From: Halalkalibacter urbisdiaboli
GTDB lineage: Bacteria; Bacillota; Bacilli; Bacillales; Bacillaceae_D
Assembly (NCBI RefSeq): GCF_002156385.1
Contig: NZ_MVJM01000001.1
Span: 244,662 to 308,661 of the forward strand
DNA length: 64,000 nt
Direction of reading: 5' to 3'
Below are positions 8,220-18,207 of the stretch, piece by piece. How positions within the stretch are numbered: position 1 is the stretch's first letter; each line of letters starts with the position of its first letter. Both the position numbers and the translations under genes were made by a program. The notes under the pieces are model-generated. The model was not told the DNA's origin and did not search any database. It saw only the letters and a list, made by a program, of their open reading frames with translations.

Positions 8220-9209
8220 TCAATTATTAGCCCTTTCGCAAAGCAAAGGACGAACATCCCAAACAGATTGTAGCCATTGTAAAGAAACATGGACTTGTTT
8301 ATAATTCGGTTCTATTTGGACAATCTCATCAAATATACGTAAGGCATCCTCTCGCATATCTAGTAAGGCTAAGTTCCATGCTAAGCCATGTAAAACGTTT
8401 ACCTGCTTCTCACCTATGGCAATCATTCTCTTGTAACAATGAACGGCCGCGAGGTGATGTCCATGCCACTCGCACACATACGCAAGAGCTTGGAGGGCAT
8501 AAGGAGTATTAAGCAATTGTAAGCATTCCATCCATGTAGAGAAAGCTTGTTCTTCATGACCTATTTTCCAATGGCAGCAGCCTAAGAAAAAGTACGCTTC
8601 GCCATCCTCTGGAAGCATCTGAATCGCTTTTGAAAAGTATTGCTTTGCTACGTGAAATGATTTAGTAACATAATGACAGATACCCAAATTATACACAACA
8701 TCTTCACTCGTTGTAAGAGTATTTGCATGTTCAAAAGCGTCAATTGCTTCATCATATTTTTCCTCTTGAACATAATAACACCCCAGTCCTACATAGGAAA
8801 AATGCTCAATCATGACGTTTTGACTCGTTTGAATAAGATAAAGAAAATGTTCAAATGCACGATTCATTGCCCCTATATATAAATAACTATACGCTAAATA
8901 TAATCGTCTTAATTCGTCTTTTTCTCCTGTTTCCTGCTCCTGTTCAAGCGTTTCAGTAGCTTCTTGAAACATCTCTAATTGGTAATAGGTTGTTCCTTTT
9001 GATTGATATGCTATTTGTGGGTGACGTTCATCTAGTTTCGTTTTAAGTAATGCTAGCTTTTCATCCATATCTGTCCACGCATCTAATAAAGATTCTGCCA
9101 CTTCTTCTAAATGTTCGATATGAACCTCCTGCTCTTTTTCAGGCAAGTATGGCCATTTTTTATCAATATATTCATACAAACGCTCCCAGGATTCAAGCCA
9201 TTTATCCAT
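8220..9209 (-). CDS. TPR-repeat protein
   Basis: 329 aa made mostly of helical 34-residue-type repeats, for example GKGTTYYQLEMFQEATETLE-like, YVGLGCYYVQEEKYDEAIDAF, YNLGICHYVTKSFHVAKQYF and AYFFLGCCHWKIGHEEQAFS. No signal peptide or membrane segment, so a cytosolic scaffold. It lies between panD and dinG, which are adjacent in B. subtilis, with 9 bases to dinG and a good site (AGGAGGGG) before its ATG. Partner and role are unknown. Confidence 0.8.
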   Translation of the reverse strand: MDKWLESWERLYEYIDKKWPYLPEKEQEVHIEHLEEVAESLLDAWTDMDEKLALLKTKLDERHPQIAYQSKGTTYYQLEMFQEATETLEQEQETGEKDELRRLYLAYSYLYIGAMNRAFEHFLYLIQTSQNVMIEHFSYVGLGCYYVQEEKYDEAIDAFEHANTLTTSEDVVYNLGICHYVTKSFHVAKQYFSKAIQMLPEDGEAYFFLGCCHWKIGHEEQAFSTWMECLQLLNTPYALQALAYVCEWHGHHLAAVHCYKRMIAIGEKQVNVLHGLAWNLALLDMREDALRIFDEIVQIEPNYKQVHVSLQWLQSVWDVRPLLCERANN

Positions 9210-9278
9210 AAAAAACCCCTCCTACTCGAAACCGATCTATATGATCAGTGTTTATCGAATAGAAAGGGAATATGCGGC

Positions 9279-9662
9279 TTAGAGAACGGTAGAAGCTGGC
9301 TCCATCGCTAACATTTCAACAATTCGATTGCTTTCATCCATAATTGCCACTTTTGGATTATGGTCTTTAACTTTTTCCTCGGCAACTAGCGCATAGGATA
9401 ATACGATAATCACATCACCTTCTTGCACGAGCCTAGCTGCTGCTCCATTTAAACAAAATACACCACTGCCACGCGGGCCTTTAATAACATAGGTTTCAAA
9501 TCGAGCACCGTTATTATTATTTACAATTTGAACCTTTTCGTTTTCAACAATATCAACTGCATCCATAATATCCTCATCAATCGTAATACTTCCAACATAA
9601 TTAAGATTCGATTCGGTTACTCGTGCACGGTGAATTTTAGCTTTCATCATTGTTCGAAACAT
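9279..9662 (-). CDS. panD: Aspartate 1-decarboxylase precursor
   Basis: 127 aa from the ATG at 9662, the same length as B. subtilis PanD; the site AAAGGAG precedes it. It makes beta-alanine from aspartate for pantothenate synthesis. The self-processing Gly24-Ser25 pair is present in [12 protein letters not shown]; cleavage there yields the pyruvoyl cofactor on Ser25. The catalytic-loop sequence [18 protein letters not shown] is also intact. Last gene of panB-panC-panD, two bases after panC. Confidence 0.96.
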   Translation of the reverse strand: MFRTMMKAKIHRARVTESNLNYVGSITIDEDIMDAVDIVENEKVQIVNNNNGARFETYVIKGPRGSGVFCLNGAAARLVQEGDVIIVLSYALVAEEKVKDHNPKVAIMDESNRIVEMLAMEPASTVL

Positions 9663-9664
9663 GA

Positions 9665-10531
9665 TCAACACTCCTTTCCTGTCGCTGCATTAACGAGGAT
9701 ATTATCAATGAGACGCGCTTTTTCATATTTATAAGCGAGAGCGACAATAATCTTTCCTGATAATTCTTCAATAGGTTCTAAACGTGGATAGCTTAGCACA
9801 TCAACATAATCAATCTCTCCATAAGCGAGCTTTTGAAGGTCATCCTTTATTAAAGCGATCACGTCGGATCTCGTACACGTCTGTTTCTTTATACAGTCAC
9901 TTGCCTTTTGCAATGCTTCGTATAGCTTTGGAGCATCGTTTCTCTCTTCTGGTGAAAGATAGACATTACGCGAGCTTTTCGCCAACCCATCTTGTTCCCG
10001 AACGGTGTCACAAGGAATAATTTCAATTGGAATATTAAACGTATCAACCATATTCATAATAATGGCAACCTGCTGGGCATCTTTCATTCCGAAATAAGCT
10101 CGCTCTGGTTGAACAAGTTGAAATAGCTTCATAACCACCGTAGCCACTCCGTCAAAATGTCCAGGGCGGCTAGCTCCACAAAGAACGTCAACACCTTTTT
10201 TCACTTGGATAATCATCATCGGCTCTTCCGGATACATTTCGGAAATAGAAGGGTAAAACAGGATATTAACGCCTGCATTTCTCGCAATTTGTTCATCTCG
10301 TTCAAAATCGCGAGGGTAACGGTCAAAGTCTTCATTAGGACCAAATTGTAATGGGTTGACAAAAATACTTAATACGACAATATCATTATCTTCATTTGCC
10401 TGATGTAATAATCGTTTATGACCTTCATGAAGAAAGCCCATTGTTGGTACAAAACCGATTTTTTTATGGTTGGATTTCGCTTCAGCTATCGCTGTACGCA
10501 ACTCTTGAATTGTTTTTACTATGCGCATCAT
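9665..10531 (-). CDS. panC: Pantothenate synthetase (pantoate-beta-alanine ligase)
   Basis: 288 aa. Joins pantoate and beta-alanine with ATP. The nucleotidyl-transferase signature HxGH is at [16 protein letters not shown], and the second ATP loop is at FGMKDAQQ and [11 protein letters not shown]. The start ATG overlaps the panB stop by four bases (ATGA), so translation is probably coupled; an alternative ATG lies one codon further in. Confidence 0.96.
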   Translation of the reverse strand: MMRIVKTIQELRTAIAEAKSNHKKIGFVPTMGFLHEGHKRLLHQANEDNDIVVLSIFVNPLQFGPNEDFDRYPRDFERDEQIARNAGVNILFYPSISEMYPEEPMMIIQVKKGVDVLCGASRPGHFDGVATVVMKLFQLVQPERAYFGMKDAQQVAIIMNMVDTFNIPIEIIPCDTVREQDGLAKSSRNVYLSPEERNDAPKLYEALQKASDCIKKQTCTRSDVIALIKDDLQKLAYGEIDYVDVLSYPRLEPIEELSGKIIVALAYKYEKARLIDNILVNAATGKEC

Positions 10532-11364
10532 TCTTTTCCTCCGTATAAACCAGCAATGACTTCTTCGTTTAAGGTAAAAGAATGCTCCGCTTGTGGAAAG
10601 GACAATTCTTTTACTTCCGAGACATATTGGCTCATTGCCTGCTCAATGGAGGCTGTCACATTAGCATACGTTTTCACAAATTTCGGAACATGAACACTTC
10701 CGTACCCAATTACATCATGATAAACAAGCACTTGACCATCTGTATTCACACCGGCACCTATGCCTATAATCGGAATTTGTAGCTGTTCAGAAATAAAAGC
10801 ACTTAATTGTTCAGGCACACATTCTAAAACGATAGAAAAGGCACCTGCCTTTTCTAATGCTTTTGCATCAGCAATCAATTGCTTCGCATCGGCTAAATCT
10901 TTTCCTTGAACGTGATAGCCTCCTAAAACCCCAACTGATTGCGGTGTTAAACCTAAATGCCCCATTACTGGTACCCCTGAAGCAGTTAACCTGTTTACCG
11001 TTTCAATAACATCTTTGCCACCTTCTAATTTAACGGCATGTGCTCCAGCCTCCTGCATTAGTCGACGAGCGTGAGAAAGAGTTTCATCAAAACGACCATG
11101 ATAGGTTAAAAAAGGCATATCCGTTACGATAAACGTATCTGTAGCGCCGCGTTTTACCGCCTTCGTATGAAGAATCATATCATCAAGTGTGACAGGGATA
11201 GTTGAATCATAACCAAGCACAACCATTCCTAATGAATCTCCTACCAAAATAATGTCTACTCCGGCCTTTTCCACGATTTTTGCGCCTGGGGCATCATAGG
11301 CCGTCAGCATGGCAATTTTTTCACCTTTTTCTTTCATTTTAAGAAAACTACTTGTTGTTTTCAT
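10528..11364 (-). CDS. panB: 3-methyl-2-oxobutanoate hydroxymethyltransferase (ketopantoate hydroxymethyltransferase)
   Basis: 278 aa. Transfers a one-carbon unit from 5,10-methylene-THF to ketoisovalerate, first committed step to pantothenate. Family motifs seen: [36 protein letters not shown] with the metal-binding aspartate, DMPF, and IPIIGIGAG near the C-terminus. First gene of panBCD. It begins with ATG after GGAGGTAAAG and is preceded by an unusual leader with a terminator (see the regulatory entries), which suggests control by attenuation. Confidence 0.96.
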   Translation of the reverse strand: MKTTSSFLKMKEKGEKIAMLTAYDAPGAKIVEKAGVDIILVGDSLGMVVLGYDSTIPVTLDDMILHTKAVKRGATDTFIVTDMPFLTYHGRFDETLSHARRLMQEAGAHAVKLEGGKDVIETVNRLTASGVPVMGHLGLTPQSVGVLGGYHVQGKDLADAKQLIADAKALEKAGAFSIVLECVPEQLSAFISEQLQIPIIGIGAGVNTDGQVLVYHDVIGYGSVHVPKFVKTYANVTASIEQAMSQYVSEVKELSFPQAEHSFTLNEEVIAGLYGGKE

Positions 11365-11589
11365 CTTTACCTCCGTTTATATGGAGGGTTCATTAGAACG
11401 TAGAAAACGAAAAAAATCCTTCTTATAGAAGAAGGATTGGACATACGAAACAAACAAATCACAGATTTGTTTTTACGTTCTTTTCATGAATCCCTCTGTC
11501 CTAGTCCTTCTTTGGGATCAAGGCAGATCCGTTTTTATACACATTTATGGGTGCAGCTCTATAAAGATACCGCCCACACTAGTATAACA
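11365..11589 (-). promoter_or_regulatory. panB leader: extended -10 promoter and candidate attenuator RNA
   Basis: The minus strand has an extended -10 TGTTATACT at 11589-11581, five bases after the birA stop. The transcript would have a leader of about 210 bases before panB. Structures seen: TGGG...CCCA hairpin enclosing TCTTTATAGA near 11573-11545; GGATC/GATCC with a 6-base loop near 11531-11516; ATCCC/GGGAT as its alternative; and an AACAAATC/GATTTGTT hairpin near 11471-11451. The segment AAGAAGGA (11512-11505) is complementary to TCCTTCTT (11436-11429), the 5' arm of the terminator below, so an antiterminator pairing is possible. This fits the class of pantothenate-gene leaders (the Rfam pan motif is one), but I cannot confirm a match by eye. 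Confidence 0.6.
11410..11438 (-). terminator. Intrinsic terminator inside the panB leader
   Basis: AATCCTTCTT and AAGAAGGATT form a perfect 10-bp stem with loop CTAT, followed by TTTTTT, about 45 bases before the panB start codon. As it lies between promoter and gene it is probably a conditional terminator. Confidence 0.8.
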
Positions 11590-11594
11590 GATTA

Positions 11595-12575
11595 TTATTC
11601 ATTTCGCTTCGCAATTTCAATATCCGCTGAATAAATTTGATGAATAGCACCTTGCTCATCTTCCAAAAGTAGAATTCCCTCATCCGTTATCCCTTTTGCA
11701 AACCCGAACAATACTTGCTGTGGTGTACGAGCATAAATGTTGGTCCCAACACTTATCGCATTCGCCTCCCATAACGGTCTAATCATCCCAAAACCACGCT
11801 GTAAATATTCTTCATAAAGCCATTCGAACTCTTTTAAAATTTCTGCAACAACCTGAGCACGCTCAATTTGCCTCCCGGTTTCAATTGACAATGACGTTGC
11901 AATGCTTTCAATGTCTATATCAAAATCCTCTTGCAGTTGGTTAACATTTACCCCAATTCCAATAATAACTGAGTGTACAAAGTCAGGATCTGCCTGCATT
12001 TCTGTCAGGATCCCCACTACCTTTTTTCCGTTAATTAAGACGTCATTTGGCCATTTAATTTCTGCTTCAACTCCACTGGCCTTTTTAATGCCTCGGACAA
12101 CTGCGACTGCAGTAAGCAAGGTTAGCTGGGGAGTTTTCTGCGGTGGCAATTTCGGCCTTAATATTAAGCTCATAGAAATGCTTGTCCCAGAACGAGAATA
12201 CCACGCTCTCCCCAATCTGCCCTTCCCACGCGTTTGTTCATTTGCTATGACGAGATGTCCTTCTTCTTTTCCTTCCTGAGCGAGCTTATGGGCTACCACC
12301 TGAGTTGATTCAATTGCGTCAAAATAAGTAATTTCTCGTCCGATTCGCTTTGTTTGTAGGTATATATTGATTTCGTGTGGCTGAATTCCATTTGCTTTTT
12401 TAATTATTCGGTACCCTTTTCTAGGAGCAGAGTCAAGCTCATATCCGCTTTTCCGTAATTCTTCGATATGCTTCCAAACAGCGGTTCTAGAACATCCCAA
12501 CGCTTGACTAATTTTTTCTCCAGAAATGAACTCCGCCTCATTGTCTAATAACATTTTTAATAGCTTTTCTCTCAA
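11595..12575 (-). CDS. birA: Biotin-protein ligase and biotin operon repressor
   Basis: 326 aa bifunctional BirA. Residues about 15-60 form the DNA-binding winged helix (ISQALGCSRTAVWKHIEELR). The ligase domain has the biotinyl-AMP loop NEQTRGKGRLGRAW and the IKWPNDVLINGKKVVGILTE block; the C-terminal SH3-like domain ends near YSADIEIAKRNE. It activates biotin and attaches it to carboxylase carrier domains, and represses biotin genes. The start is TTG overlapping the cca stop (TTGA), with AAGGAGAG upstream. Confidence 0.95.
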   Translation of the reverse strand: MREKLLKMLLDNEAEFISGEKISQALGCSRTAVWKHIEELRKSGYELDSAPRKGYRIIKKANGIQPHEINIYLQTKRIGREITYFDAIESTQVVAHKLAQEGKEEGHLVIANEQTRGKGRLGRAWYSRSGTSISMSLILRPKLPPQKTPQLTLLTAVAVVRGIKKASGVEAEIKWPNDVLINGKKVVGILTEMQADPDFVHSVIIGIGVNVNQLQEDFDIDIESIATSLSIETGRQIERAQVVAEILKEFEWLYEEYLQRGFGMIRPLWEANAISVGTNIYARTPQQVLFGFAKGITDEGILLLEDEQGAIHQIYSADIEIAKRNE

Positions 12576-13699
12576 TGCTTGTCTCTCCTTCTTGCCAATT
12601 GCTCTAAAAGGATGAGTTTGTCATTATCTAAGGCTCCTGTTACTACCGCTTTTTCGGCCCATTCTAGCTCATCCTTAACCCATGGTCCAGCCTTTGCCTG
12701 TACTTGCTTTAAGAGATCTGTTCCAGTAAGAGCAAGCTCGTTTTTCCCTTTAATTGGAAGACCATCCCACATTTGCTGAAGTGTTTCAGCTGTATGACCA
12801 AAGTGAGCACGTAATCGTTCAACATCTTGAGCTGTATTTATCCCTGCTTTGTATAATAGCCATGGCGTCCATTCTTGCTTCTGTCGAATAGCTATATAGC
12901 GGAGTCGCTCTTTGATATCTTGAATTAGTCTATTTGATAACGTGAGCGACTTTAACAGTTCTTTTTCTGTCCACTCAAAGCAATAGGCGATGGTCGTCCA
13001 GCATATAACATCTGATTCACCTTGAAATGAAGGGAGAGTCAGAAGCCGTTTTACTTTTTGTTCTGTCAATTTCATCATCGGTAATGAAGAATACATGTGA
13101 GTATTAAGCAAGTGCTGGATAGCGGCATTACGGTACGTTCCTCTAAATAGCTTTTCAAACTCCTTGATCACTCGCTCAATAGCGACATTCCTTAGAGAAG
13201 GATGGTAGGAATGAATCACTTCCAGCAATTCTCCATCAATGTCAAAACCAAGCTCACTTATAAACCGAAGCGCGCGTAAAAGCCGTAGAGGGTCCTCACT
13301 CATTCTTTGAGCTGGTTGAAAAGAACGAAGCCTCCTCATCTTAAGATCCTCCTGTCCGTTCGTCGGATCTAGAAGGCTTCCTTCTTCATTAATCGCCATA
13401 CTATTAATCGTAAAATCTCGCTTTAGTAAGTCTTCTTCTATCGTGTTACCACGTTCCGTTGTTACTTCAAATAACAGCCCTTCAAAACGTACAATGACAG
13501 TTTGGTGTTGGTTGTTCATCATGAAGGTATTTGGAAATAAGGCATGAATCTCCTCAGGTTCCGCAGAGGTTACGATGTCAATATCAGAGATTGCTCTTTT
13601 AAGTAACGCATCCCTGACTGCCCCACCTACGATAAACGCACGGTGTCCTTTTGCTTGTAAGCAGTTTAATAACGGTGCTGTTTGTGCAAAGATGTCCAT
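12572..13699 (-). CDS. cca: CCA-adding tRNA nucleotidyltransferase
   Basis: 375 aa class II nucleotidyltransferase that adds or repairs CCA at tRNA 3' ends using CTP and ATP without a nucleic acid template. The head domain has FIVGGAVRDALLKR and the metal-binding DxD in ISDIDIVTSAEPEE, followed by RDFTINSMAIN and the nucleotide-selecting region SEDPLRLLRALRF. The length is slightly below B. subtilis Cca but all head motifs are complete. ATG after GAGGGATAAG; 35 bases after bshA. Confidence 0.94.
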   Translation of the reverse strand: MDIFAQTAPLLNCLQAKGHRAFIVGGAVRDALLKRAISDIDIVTSAEPEEIHALFPNTFMMNNQHQTVIVRFEGLLFEVTTERGNTIEEDLLKRDFTINSMAINEEGSLLDPTNGQEDLKMRRLRSFQPAQRMSEDPLRLLRALRFISELGFDIDGELLEVIHSYHPSLRNVAIERVIKEFEKLFRGTYRNAAIQHLLNTHMYSSLPMMKLTEQKVKRLLTLPSFQGESDVICWTTIAYCFEWTEKELLKSLTLSNRLIQDIKERLRYIAIRQKQEWTPWLLYKAGINTAQDVERLRAHFGHTAETLQQMWDGLPIKGKNELALTGTDLLKQVQAKAGPWVKDELEWAEKAVVTGALDNDKLILLEQLARRRDKH

Positions 13700-13734
13700 T
13701 GCCTTATCCCTCTTTTCAAAACCACGAAGCTGTA

Positions 13735-14889
13735 CTAGTTTAGTTCACATTCTACATTTGATTTATTGGTAACGATTTGTTGATACAAGTGCTCATATTG
13801 CTCAACAATTCTGGCTGAATAAAAGGTTGTTGTTACTCTTTCAAGGCCTTTTTGGGCAAAGGATTGATGGAGCGCTTTATCTTTTAATAACATAATTGCT
13901 CGGTCTGCAACACACTCTACGTCCCCAACATCACATAAATATCCAGTAACACCGTCTTCAATAACCTCTGGGATACCCCCAACCCTCGTTCCAATTACAG
14001 GAACCTTACACGCCATCGCTTCTAGGGCAACTAAACCAAAGCTTTCCTTCTCACTAAGCAAGAGCATTAAATCACTCATTGATAATAGCTCGGCAATATG
14101 TTTTTGATTTCCAAGCATGACGACTCGATCCTCTATGCCAAATTCTCTCACAAGCTGTCTAGCAGTTGTCAGCTCCGGGCCACTTCCAATTAGGAGCAGT
14201 TTTGCTTTGATTTGCTTTGAAATTAAGTAAAAGCTCTTTACTACATCGGTCACTCGTTTTACTGGCCTGAAATTCGAGATATGAATAAGTACATTTTCAT
14301 CAGGTTTAATACCATAATGCCCCTTTAAACAGCCAATGTCATTTTTAACATACACGCGTTCATCGATAAAATTGTAAATCGTTTCAATCTCTTTATTTGT
14401 ACGAATAAGCTCTTTCGTCTGAGTGACTAAATCATTTGAAACTGCCGTCACCACATCGGACTGCTCAATCCCATAACGAATTAATTGTCGAAGGGATGGA
14501 TCATTACTAAGAACCGTAATATCTGTTCCGTGTAGTGTCGTGACAATTTGAAAATCATGGTCACACATTTGTTTAGCTAAAATAGCACAAATCGCATGAG
14601 GAACAGCATAATGGACGTGTAATACATCTAGCTTCTGCCTTCTTGCTACTTCAGCCATTTTGCTCGCTAATGTTAAGTCATATGGAGGATACTGAAAAAC
14701 GGAGTATTGATTAATTTCTACTTCATGATAATAAATGTTTGGATACACTCGGTCGAGACGAAAAGGTACACTCGAAGTAATAAAATGCACTTCGTGGCCA
14801 CGTTCTGCAAGAAGTTTACCGAGCTCAGTAGCAATTACTCCCGACCCGCCGACAGTTGGGTAACAACTTATCCCTATTCGTAATTTCAT
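13735..14889 (-). CDS. bshA: BshA, N-acetyl-alpha-D-glucosaminyl L-malate synthase (GT4)
   Basis: 384 aa GT-B glycosyltransferase, first step of bacillithiol synthesis, joining UDP-GlcNAc and L-malate. Seen: N-terminal glycine loop [30 protein letters not shown], and the donor-binding EX7E-type block [23 protein letters not shown]. It overlaps the stop of bshB1 by ATGA. Upstream of cca as in B. subtilis (ypjH). Confidence 0.94.
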   Translation of the reverse strand: MKLRIGISCYPTVGGSGVIATELGKLLAERGHEVHFITSSVPFRLDRVYPNIYYHEVEINQYSVFQYPPYDLTLASKMAEVARRQKLDVLHVHYAVPHAICAILAKQMCDHDFQIVTTLHGTDITVLSNDPSLRQLIRYGIEQSDVVTAVSNDLVTQTKELIRTNKEIETIYNFIDERVYVKNDIGCLKGHYGIKPDENVLIHISNFRPVKRVTDVVKSFYLISKQIKAKLLLIGSGPELTTARQLVREFGIEDRVVMLGNQKHIAELLSMSDLMLLLSEKESFGLVALEAMACKVPVIGTRVGGIPEVIEDGVTGYLCDVGDVECVADRAIMLLKDKALHQSFAQKGLERVTTTFYSARIVEQYEHLYQQIVTNKSNVECELN

Positions 14890-15605
14890 CTGGTTCTCTC
14901 GTCCTCTTCAATTAGAGTTTTCACTAAGAAAGGCTTTGTAACTTTAAAACCTTCCGCATAGTCTACACTTACTTCTTTCCCAAAAAGACGTTCTCTTGCT
15001 TCAACAACTTCTATATACCCATTTGTTAATGGGGTTTCAATTGAATTGGCATCCCCTACAAACTGGCTTTCATACGCTTGCAATGCTAACTTCTTCGTTT
15101 CAATATAATCACTAATATCTATGACGAAATCAGGTCGTTCATAGCTATTTATTAAATAAAAATATACATCTTTGACCCGGTGATGTCCTAAATTTTTGGT
15201 GCAGCGATACTTTCGGATTCCTGCATTAAATACTGCTTCCTTGACAAGCTTCCCACATTCGCCATGGTCTGGATGACGATCAATAGAATAAGGGGCAAAA
15301 ACAATTGATGGTTGATAATAGCGAATAATTGAAACCAATTCACGCATTTGTTCCTCTCCGGTATGTCGTAATCCGCGATCAGGAAAATCAAGTTGTATTC
15401 TTGTATGCAAACCGAGGTATTCACCCGCCCGTTTGGCTTCAGCCTGTCTTCGCTCTACTGTTCCATTCGATGAAAGCTCTGCCATCGTTAAATCACAAAT
15501 CCCAACGTTATATCCTTTTTTTGTATATTTCACCAATGTTCCGGCCATCCCGATTTCGACATCATCGGGATGTGCGCCAAAGGCCAGAATATCAAGCTTC
15601 GTCAT
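14886..15605 (-). CDS. bshB1: BshB1, bacillithiol pathway deacetylase
   Basis: 239 aa LmbE/PIG-L family zinc deacetylase that removes the acetyl group from GlcNAc-malate, second step to bacillithiol. Zinc motif [16 protein letters not shown] near the N-terminus and the second histidine block [15 protein letters not shown]. Overlaps mgsA by 14 bases; no strong ribosome binding site is seen, so translation probably depends on coupling to mgsA. Adjacent bshA performs the preceding step. Confidence 0.94.
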   Translation of the reverse strand: MTKLDILAFGAHPDDVEIGMAGTLVKYTKKGYNVGICDLTMAELSSNGTVERRQAEAKRAGEYLGLHTRIQLDFPDRGLRHTGEEQMRELVSIIRYYQPSIVFAPYSIDRHPDHGECGKLVKEAVFNAGIRKYRCTKNLGHHRVKDVYFYLINSYERPDFVIDISDYIETKKLALQAYESQFVGDANSIETPLTNGYIEVVEARERLFGKEVSVDYAEGFKVTKPFLVKTLIEEDERTR

Positions 15606-15999
15606 CGTTTATCAGTTCACGCCAAGCAAAATCTCCACGCGCTAACCCTTTTATTAAGATTTCGGCAGTCCCCATATTTGTTGCTAATGGAACATTTTGT
15701 ACATCACAAAGACGAACAAGTGCTGATACATCGGGTTCATGCGGTTGTGCCGTAAGAGGATCACGGAAGAAAACAATTAAGTCAAACTTATTTTCTGCAA
15801 CGAGTGCACCAATCTGTTGATCTCCCCCCAAAGGCCCGGATTTAAAACGAACGACTGATAAATTCGTCGCCTCCATTATTCTAGATCCTGTCGTACCCGT
15901 GCCGTAAAGCTCATGTTCAGTAAGAACCTCCTCATACGCTACAGCAAATTGAACCATTAAATCTTTCTTTTTGTCATGGGCAATTAACGCAATTCTCAT
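15592..15999 (-). CDS. mgsA: Methylglyoxal synthase
   Basis: 135 aa. Converts dihydroxyacetone phosphate to methylglyoxal and phosphate. The N-terminus [16 protein letters not shown], the catalytic region [16 protein letters not shown] with its Asp, and [20 protein letters not shown] are all typical. Bacillithiol takes part in methylglyoxal detoxification in Bacillus, so placement beside bshB1/bshA makes functional sense. ATG after GGGGGAAACC; 12 bases after dapB. Confidence 0.95.
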   Translation of the reverse strand: MRIALIAHDKKKDLMVQFAVAYEEVLTEHELYGTGTTGSRIMEATNLSVVRFKSGPLGGDQQIGALVAENKFDLIVFFRDPLTAQPHEPDVSALVRLCDVQNVPLATNMGTAEILIKGLARGDFAWRELINDDEA

Positions 16000-16011
16000 T
16001 CAGGTTTCCCC

Positions 16012-16812
16012 CTACTCAATAATGTTTTCTAAACCGTATACAAGCGTGTCAATTCCAAGAACTGTTTCAACTGCCAGGCGGACACCAGGCATAAAGGAAG
16101 CACGGTTCATGGAATCATGGCGAATCGTTAACGTCTGACCTTCCCCTCCGAAAATCACCTCTTGATGAGCAACAAGTCCAGGCAAACGAACACTATGTAT
16201 TTTCATTCCTTCAAAATCTGCACCACGTGCCCCAGCTAATTCTTCTTTTTCCTCTGGATGCCCTTGTTGCTTCGCTTCTCTTACTTCAGAAATAAGCTGT
16301 GCTGTTTTTATGGCTGTACCAGAAGGCGCATCTAGCTTGCGATCATGATGTCTTTCGATTATTTCTACATCAGGAAGATACTTCGCAGCCATTTGCGAGA
16401 ACTTCATCATTAAAATTGCACCGATCGCAAAGTTTGGGGCAATAATAGCACCTAATTGCTTTTCCTCTGATGTATGACGCAATTCCTTTATATCAGCATC
16501 AGAAAAGCCTGTCGTACCAACAACAGGACGAACACCGTGTGCAAAGGCCGTTTCCATATGCTTTCTGCCAAAGGCTGGCGCCGTTAAATCAATTAAAACA
16601 TCTGCATCATGCTCTGAAAAGCAGCGACCCATATCTGTGTATACCGGAACCTGTAATGCAGGCATATCTGGCAAATCTGCAACAAGTTTTCCGTCATTTT
16701 TAGAATCAATTACAGCCACTAGCGTAAAATGATCAGTAGCAGCAACCATTTTTACTGCTTCTTTTCCCATATTTCCACGTGGGCCTGCGACAACTATTTT
16801 CACATTATTCAT
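16012..16812 (-). CDS. dapB: 4-hydroxy-tetrahydrodipicolinate reductase
   Basis: 266 aa, lysine/diaminopimelate pathway, NAD(P)H-dependent. Nucleotide loop [13 protein letters not shown] at the N-terminus, [10 protein letters not shown], and the active-site [18 protein letters not shown] with the paired histidines and lysine. Also feeds dipicolinate synthesis in spores. Overlaps the ypjD stop by 8 bases; site AGAGGGTG before the ATG. Confidence 0.96.
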   Translation of the reverse strand: MNNVKIVVAGPRGNMGKEAVKMVAATDHFTLVAVIDSKNDGKLVADLPDMPALQVPVYTDMGRCFSEHDADVLIDLTAPAFGRKHMETAFAHGVRPVVGTTGFSDADIKELRHTSEEKQLGAIIAPNFAIGAILMMKFSQMAAKYLPDVEIIERHHDRKLDAPSGTAIKTAQLISEVREAKQQGHPEEKEELAGARGADFEGMKIHSVRLPGLVAHQEVIFGGEGQTLTIRHDSMNRASFMPGVRLAVETVLGIDTLVYGLENIIE

Positions 16813-17149
16813 GTTCTACACCCTCTTCTTTTCTTGTCCAACGATCTTTATCTCTCGTTTCAAATTTATTCATGACGATAGTGAATGCTTCCTCTAAATC
16901 AATATGTAAAGAATTTGCAAAGCATATAAGAACAAATAAAATGTCGCCCATTTCTTGTTCCATTGTTCGCTCTTCTTCGCTTAATTTTTTTGGTTTTTCC
17001 CCATAATAATGATTAACTTCACGTGAGAGCTCACCGACTTCTTCGGTAAGTCGGGCTAACATCGCAAGAGGACTAAAATAACCTTCTTTAAATTGGCCAA
17101 TATAGCGATCGACCTCTTCTTGCATTTGCTTCATTGATTTTGGTTCCAT
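16805..17149 (-). CDS. ypjD: YpjD, MazG-type nucleotide pyrophosphohydrolase
   Basis: 114 aa all-alpha NTP pyrophosphatase. The metal-binding pattern EExxE...ExxD is at [16 protein letters not shown] and [16 protein letters not shown]. Such proteins hydrolyse (d)NTPs to monophosphates; the exact substrate is unknown. First gene of the ypjD-dapB-mgsA-bshB1-bshA-cca-birA unit, with a promoter in the divergent gap. Confidence 0.9.
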   Translation of the reverse strand: MEPKSMKQMQEEVDRYIGQFKEGYFSPLAMLARLTEEVGELSREVNHYYGEKPKKLSEEERTMEQEMGDILFVLICFANSLHIDLEEAFTIVMNKFETRDKDRWTRKEEGVEHE

Positions 17150-17168
17150 TATTTACACCTCACTCTCC

Positions 17169-17197
17169 ATGTTAGCGAATGTGAGTCAATTTGACAA
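17169..17197 (-). promoter_or_regulatory. Sigma-A-like promoter for the ypjD-to-birA operon
   Basis: Minus strand TTGTCA (17197-17192) and TAACAT (17174-17169) with a 17-base spacer, 20 bases upstream of the ypjD start codon. Confidence 0.5.
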
Positions 17198-17212
17198 ATC
17201 CTATTACACGGT

Positions 17213-17241
17213 TTGCCGAAAAAAGCCAGGTTCTATATAAT
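17213..17241 (+). promoter_or_regulatory. Sigma-A-like promoter for ypjC
   Basis: Plus strand TTGCCG (17213-17218), 17-base spacer, TATAAT (17236-17241), 53 bases before the ypjC start codon. It lies back to back with the ypjD promoter. Confidence 0.6.
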
Positions 17242-17294
17242 AATCATGCATCTTCTTAAAAGATTGTACACTAAAAAACAAAGGGAGGGATAAA

Positions 17295-18167
17295 ATGAAA
17301 GATGTCATTAAGTTAAGAAGTATCTTTTTTATTTTACTTGGCTCAGCGATCCTTTCTTTTGGATTGGTTTATTTTAACATGGAAAACAATTTAGCGGATG
17401 GTGGATTTACCGGAATTACATTAATTTTATTTTTTGTTTTTTCGTTTAACCCGGCTATTACGAACTTACTTTTAAACATTCCACTATTTTTCATCGGATG
17501 GAAAATTCTTGGGAAAACAACATTTATTTATACGATGATTGGAACCGTTGGTGTGTCAGTATTCCTAGAGCTCTTTCAACGTTATCGTTTTATTGAAATT
17601 CCTTTACGTGATGACATGACATTAGCTGCATTGTTTGCTGGTGTGTTCATCGGCGTTGGTCTTGGCATTGTCTTCAGATATGGGGGAACGACTGGAGGCG
17701 TAGATATCATTGCAAAATTAGGTTTTCGCTACCTTGGATGGAGTATGGGGAAAACAATGTTTATTTTCGATGCATTAGTCATCGCCTCCTCTTTAATTTA
17801 TTTAAACTATCGTGAAGCGATGTATACGCTATTAGCCGTTTTTATTGCAACAAGAGTAATTGATTTTATTATTCAAGGAGCTTATTCTGCGAAGGCATCC
17901 TTTATTATCTCAGAGCATGTTGCAGAAATCGCTGCAGCTATTATGAAAGAAATGGACCGTGGTGCAACAATTTTACAGGGGAAAGGGAGCTTTACTGGTT
18001 CAAATAAAGAAGTGCTATATTGCGTTGTTGGTAGAAATGAGTTAATACATTTAAAAAATCTAGTCGAAAAAATTGACCCTCATGCCTTCGTAACCGTTAA
18101 TGATGTTCAGGATGTCATTGGAGAAGGGTTTACGCTTGATGAAAACAAAAAACCGATTCGGGTGTAA
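17295..18167 (+). CDS. ypjC: YpjC, YitT-family membrane protein (DUF161/DUF2179)
   Basis: 290 aa. Five or six hydrophobic segments in the first 200 residues (FILLGSAILSFGLVYF, GITLILFFVFSFNPAIT, TFIYTMIGTVGVSVFL, AGVFIGVGLGIVF, AMYTLLAVFIATRVIDF), with the conserved loop YGGTTGGVDIIAK, then a cytosolic DUF2179 domain (ATILQGKGSFTGSNKEVLYCVVGRNE). Function not established. It stands alone on the plus strand with its own promoter and ends in a terminator shared with the convergent YugP-like gene. ATG after AAAGGGAGGG. Confidence 0.88.
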   Translation: MKDVIKLRSIFFILLGSAILSFGLVYFNMENNLADGGFTGITLILFFVFSFNPAITNLLLNIPLFFIGWKILGKTTFIYTMIGTVGVSVFLELFQRYRFIEIPLRDDMTLAALFAGVFIGVGLGIVFRYGGTTGGVDIIAKLGFRYLGWSMGKTMFIFDALVIASSLIYLNYREAMYTLLAVFIATRVIDFIIQGAYSAKASFIISEHVAEIAAAIMKEMDRGATILQGKGSFTGSNKEVLYCVVGRNELIHLKNLVEKIDPHAFVTVNDVQDVIGEGFTLDENKKPIRV

Positions 18168-18186
18168 TCCTCGAATCGGTTTTTTA
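18149..18186. terminator. Bidirectional terminator between ypjC and the YugP-like gene
   Basis: AACCGATTCG / CGAATCGGTT stem with an A run on the left and a T run on the right, so it can serve both convergent genes. The 5' arm lies inside the last codons of ypjC. Confidence 0.85.
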
Positions 18187-18207
18187 GTGTCAATAAGACA
18201 TTAATAA

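Noticed and set aside
11471-11492. Leader peptide ATG AAA AGA ACG TAA in the panB leader
   Set aside because: Four codons with no run of a relevant amino acid (no Val or Asp), so it does not explain attenuation by translation.
11365-11594. T-box riboswitch in the panB leader
   Set aside because: The conserved T-box sequence and specifier-loop elements are not found, and panBCD is not an aminoacylation-linked operon.
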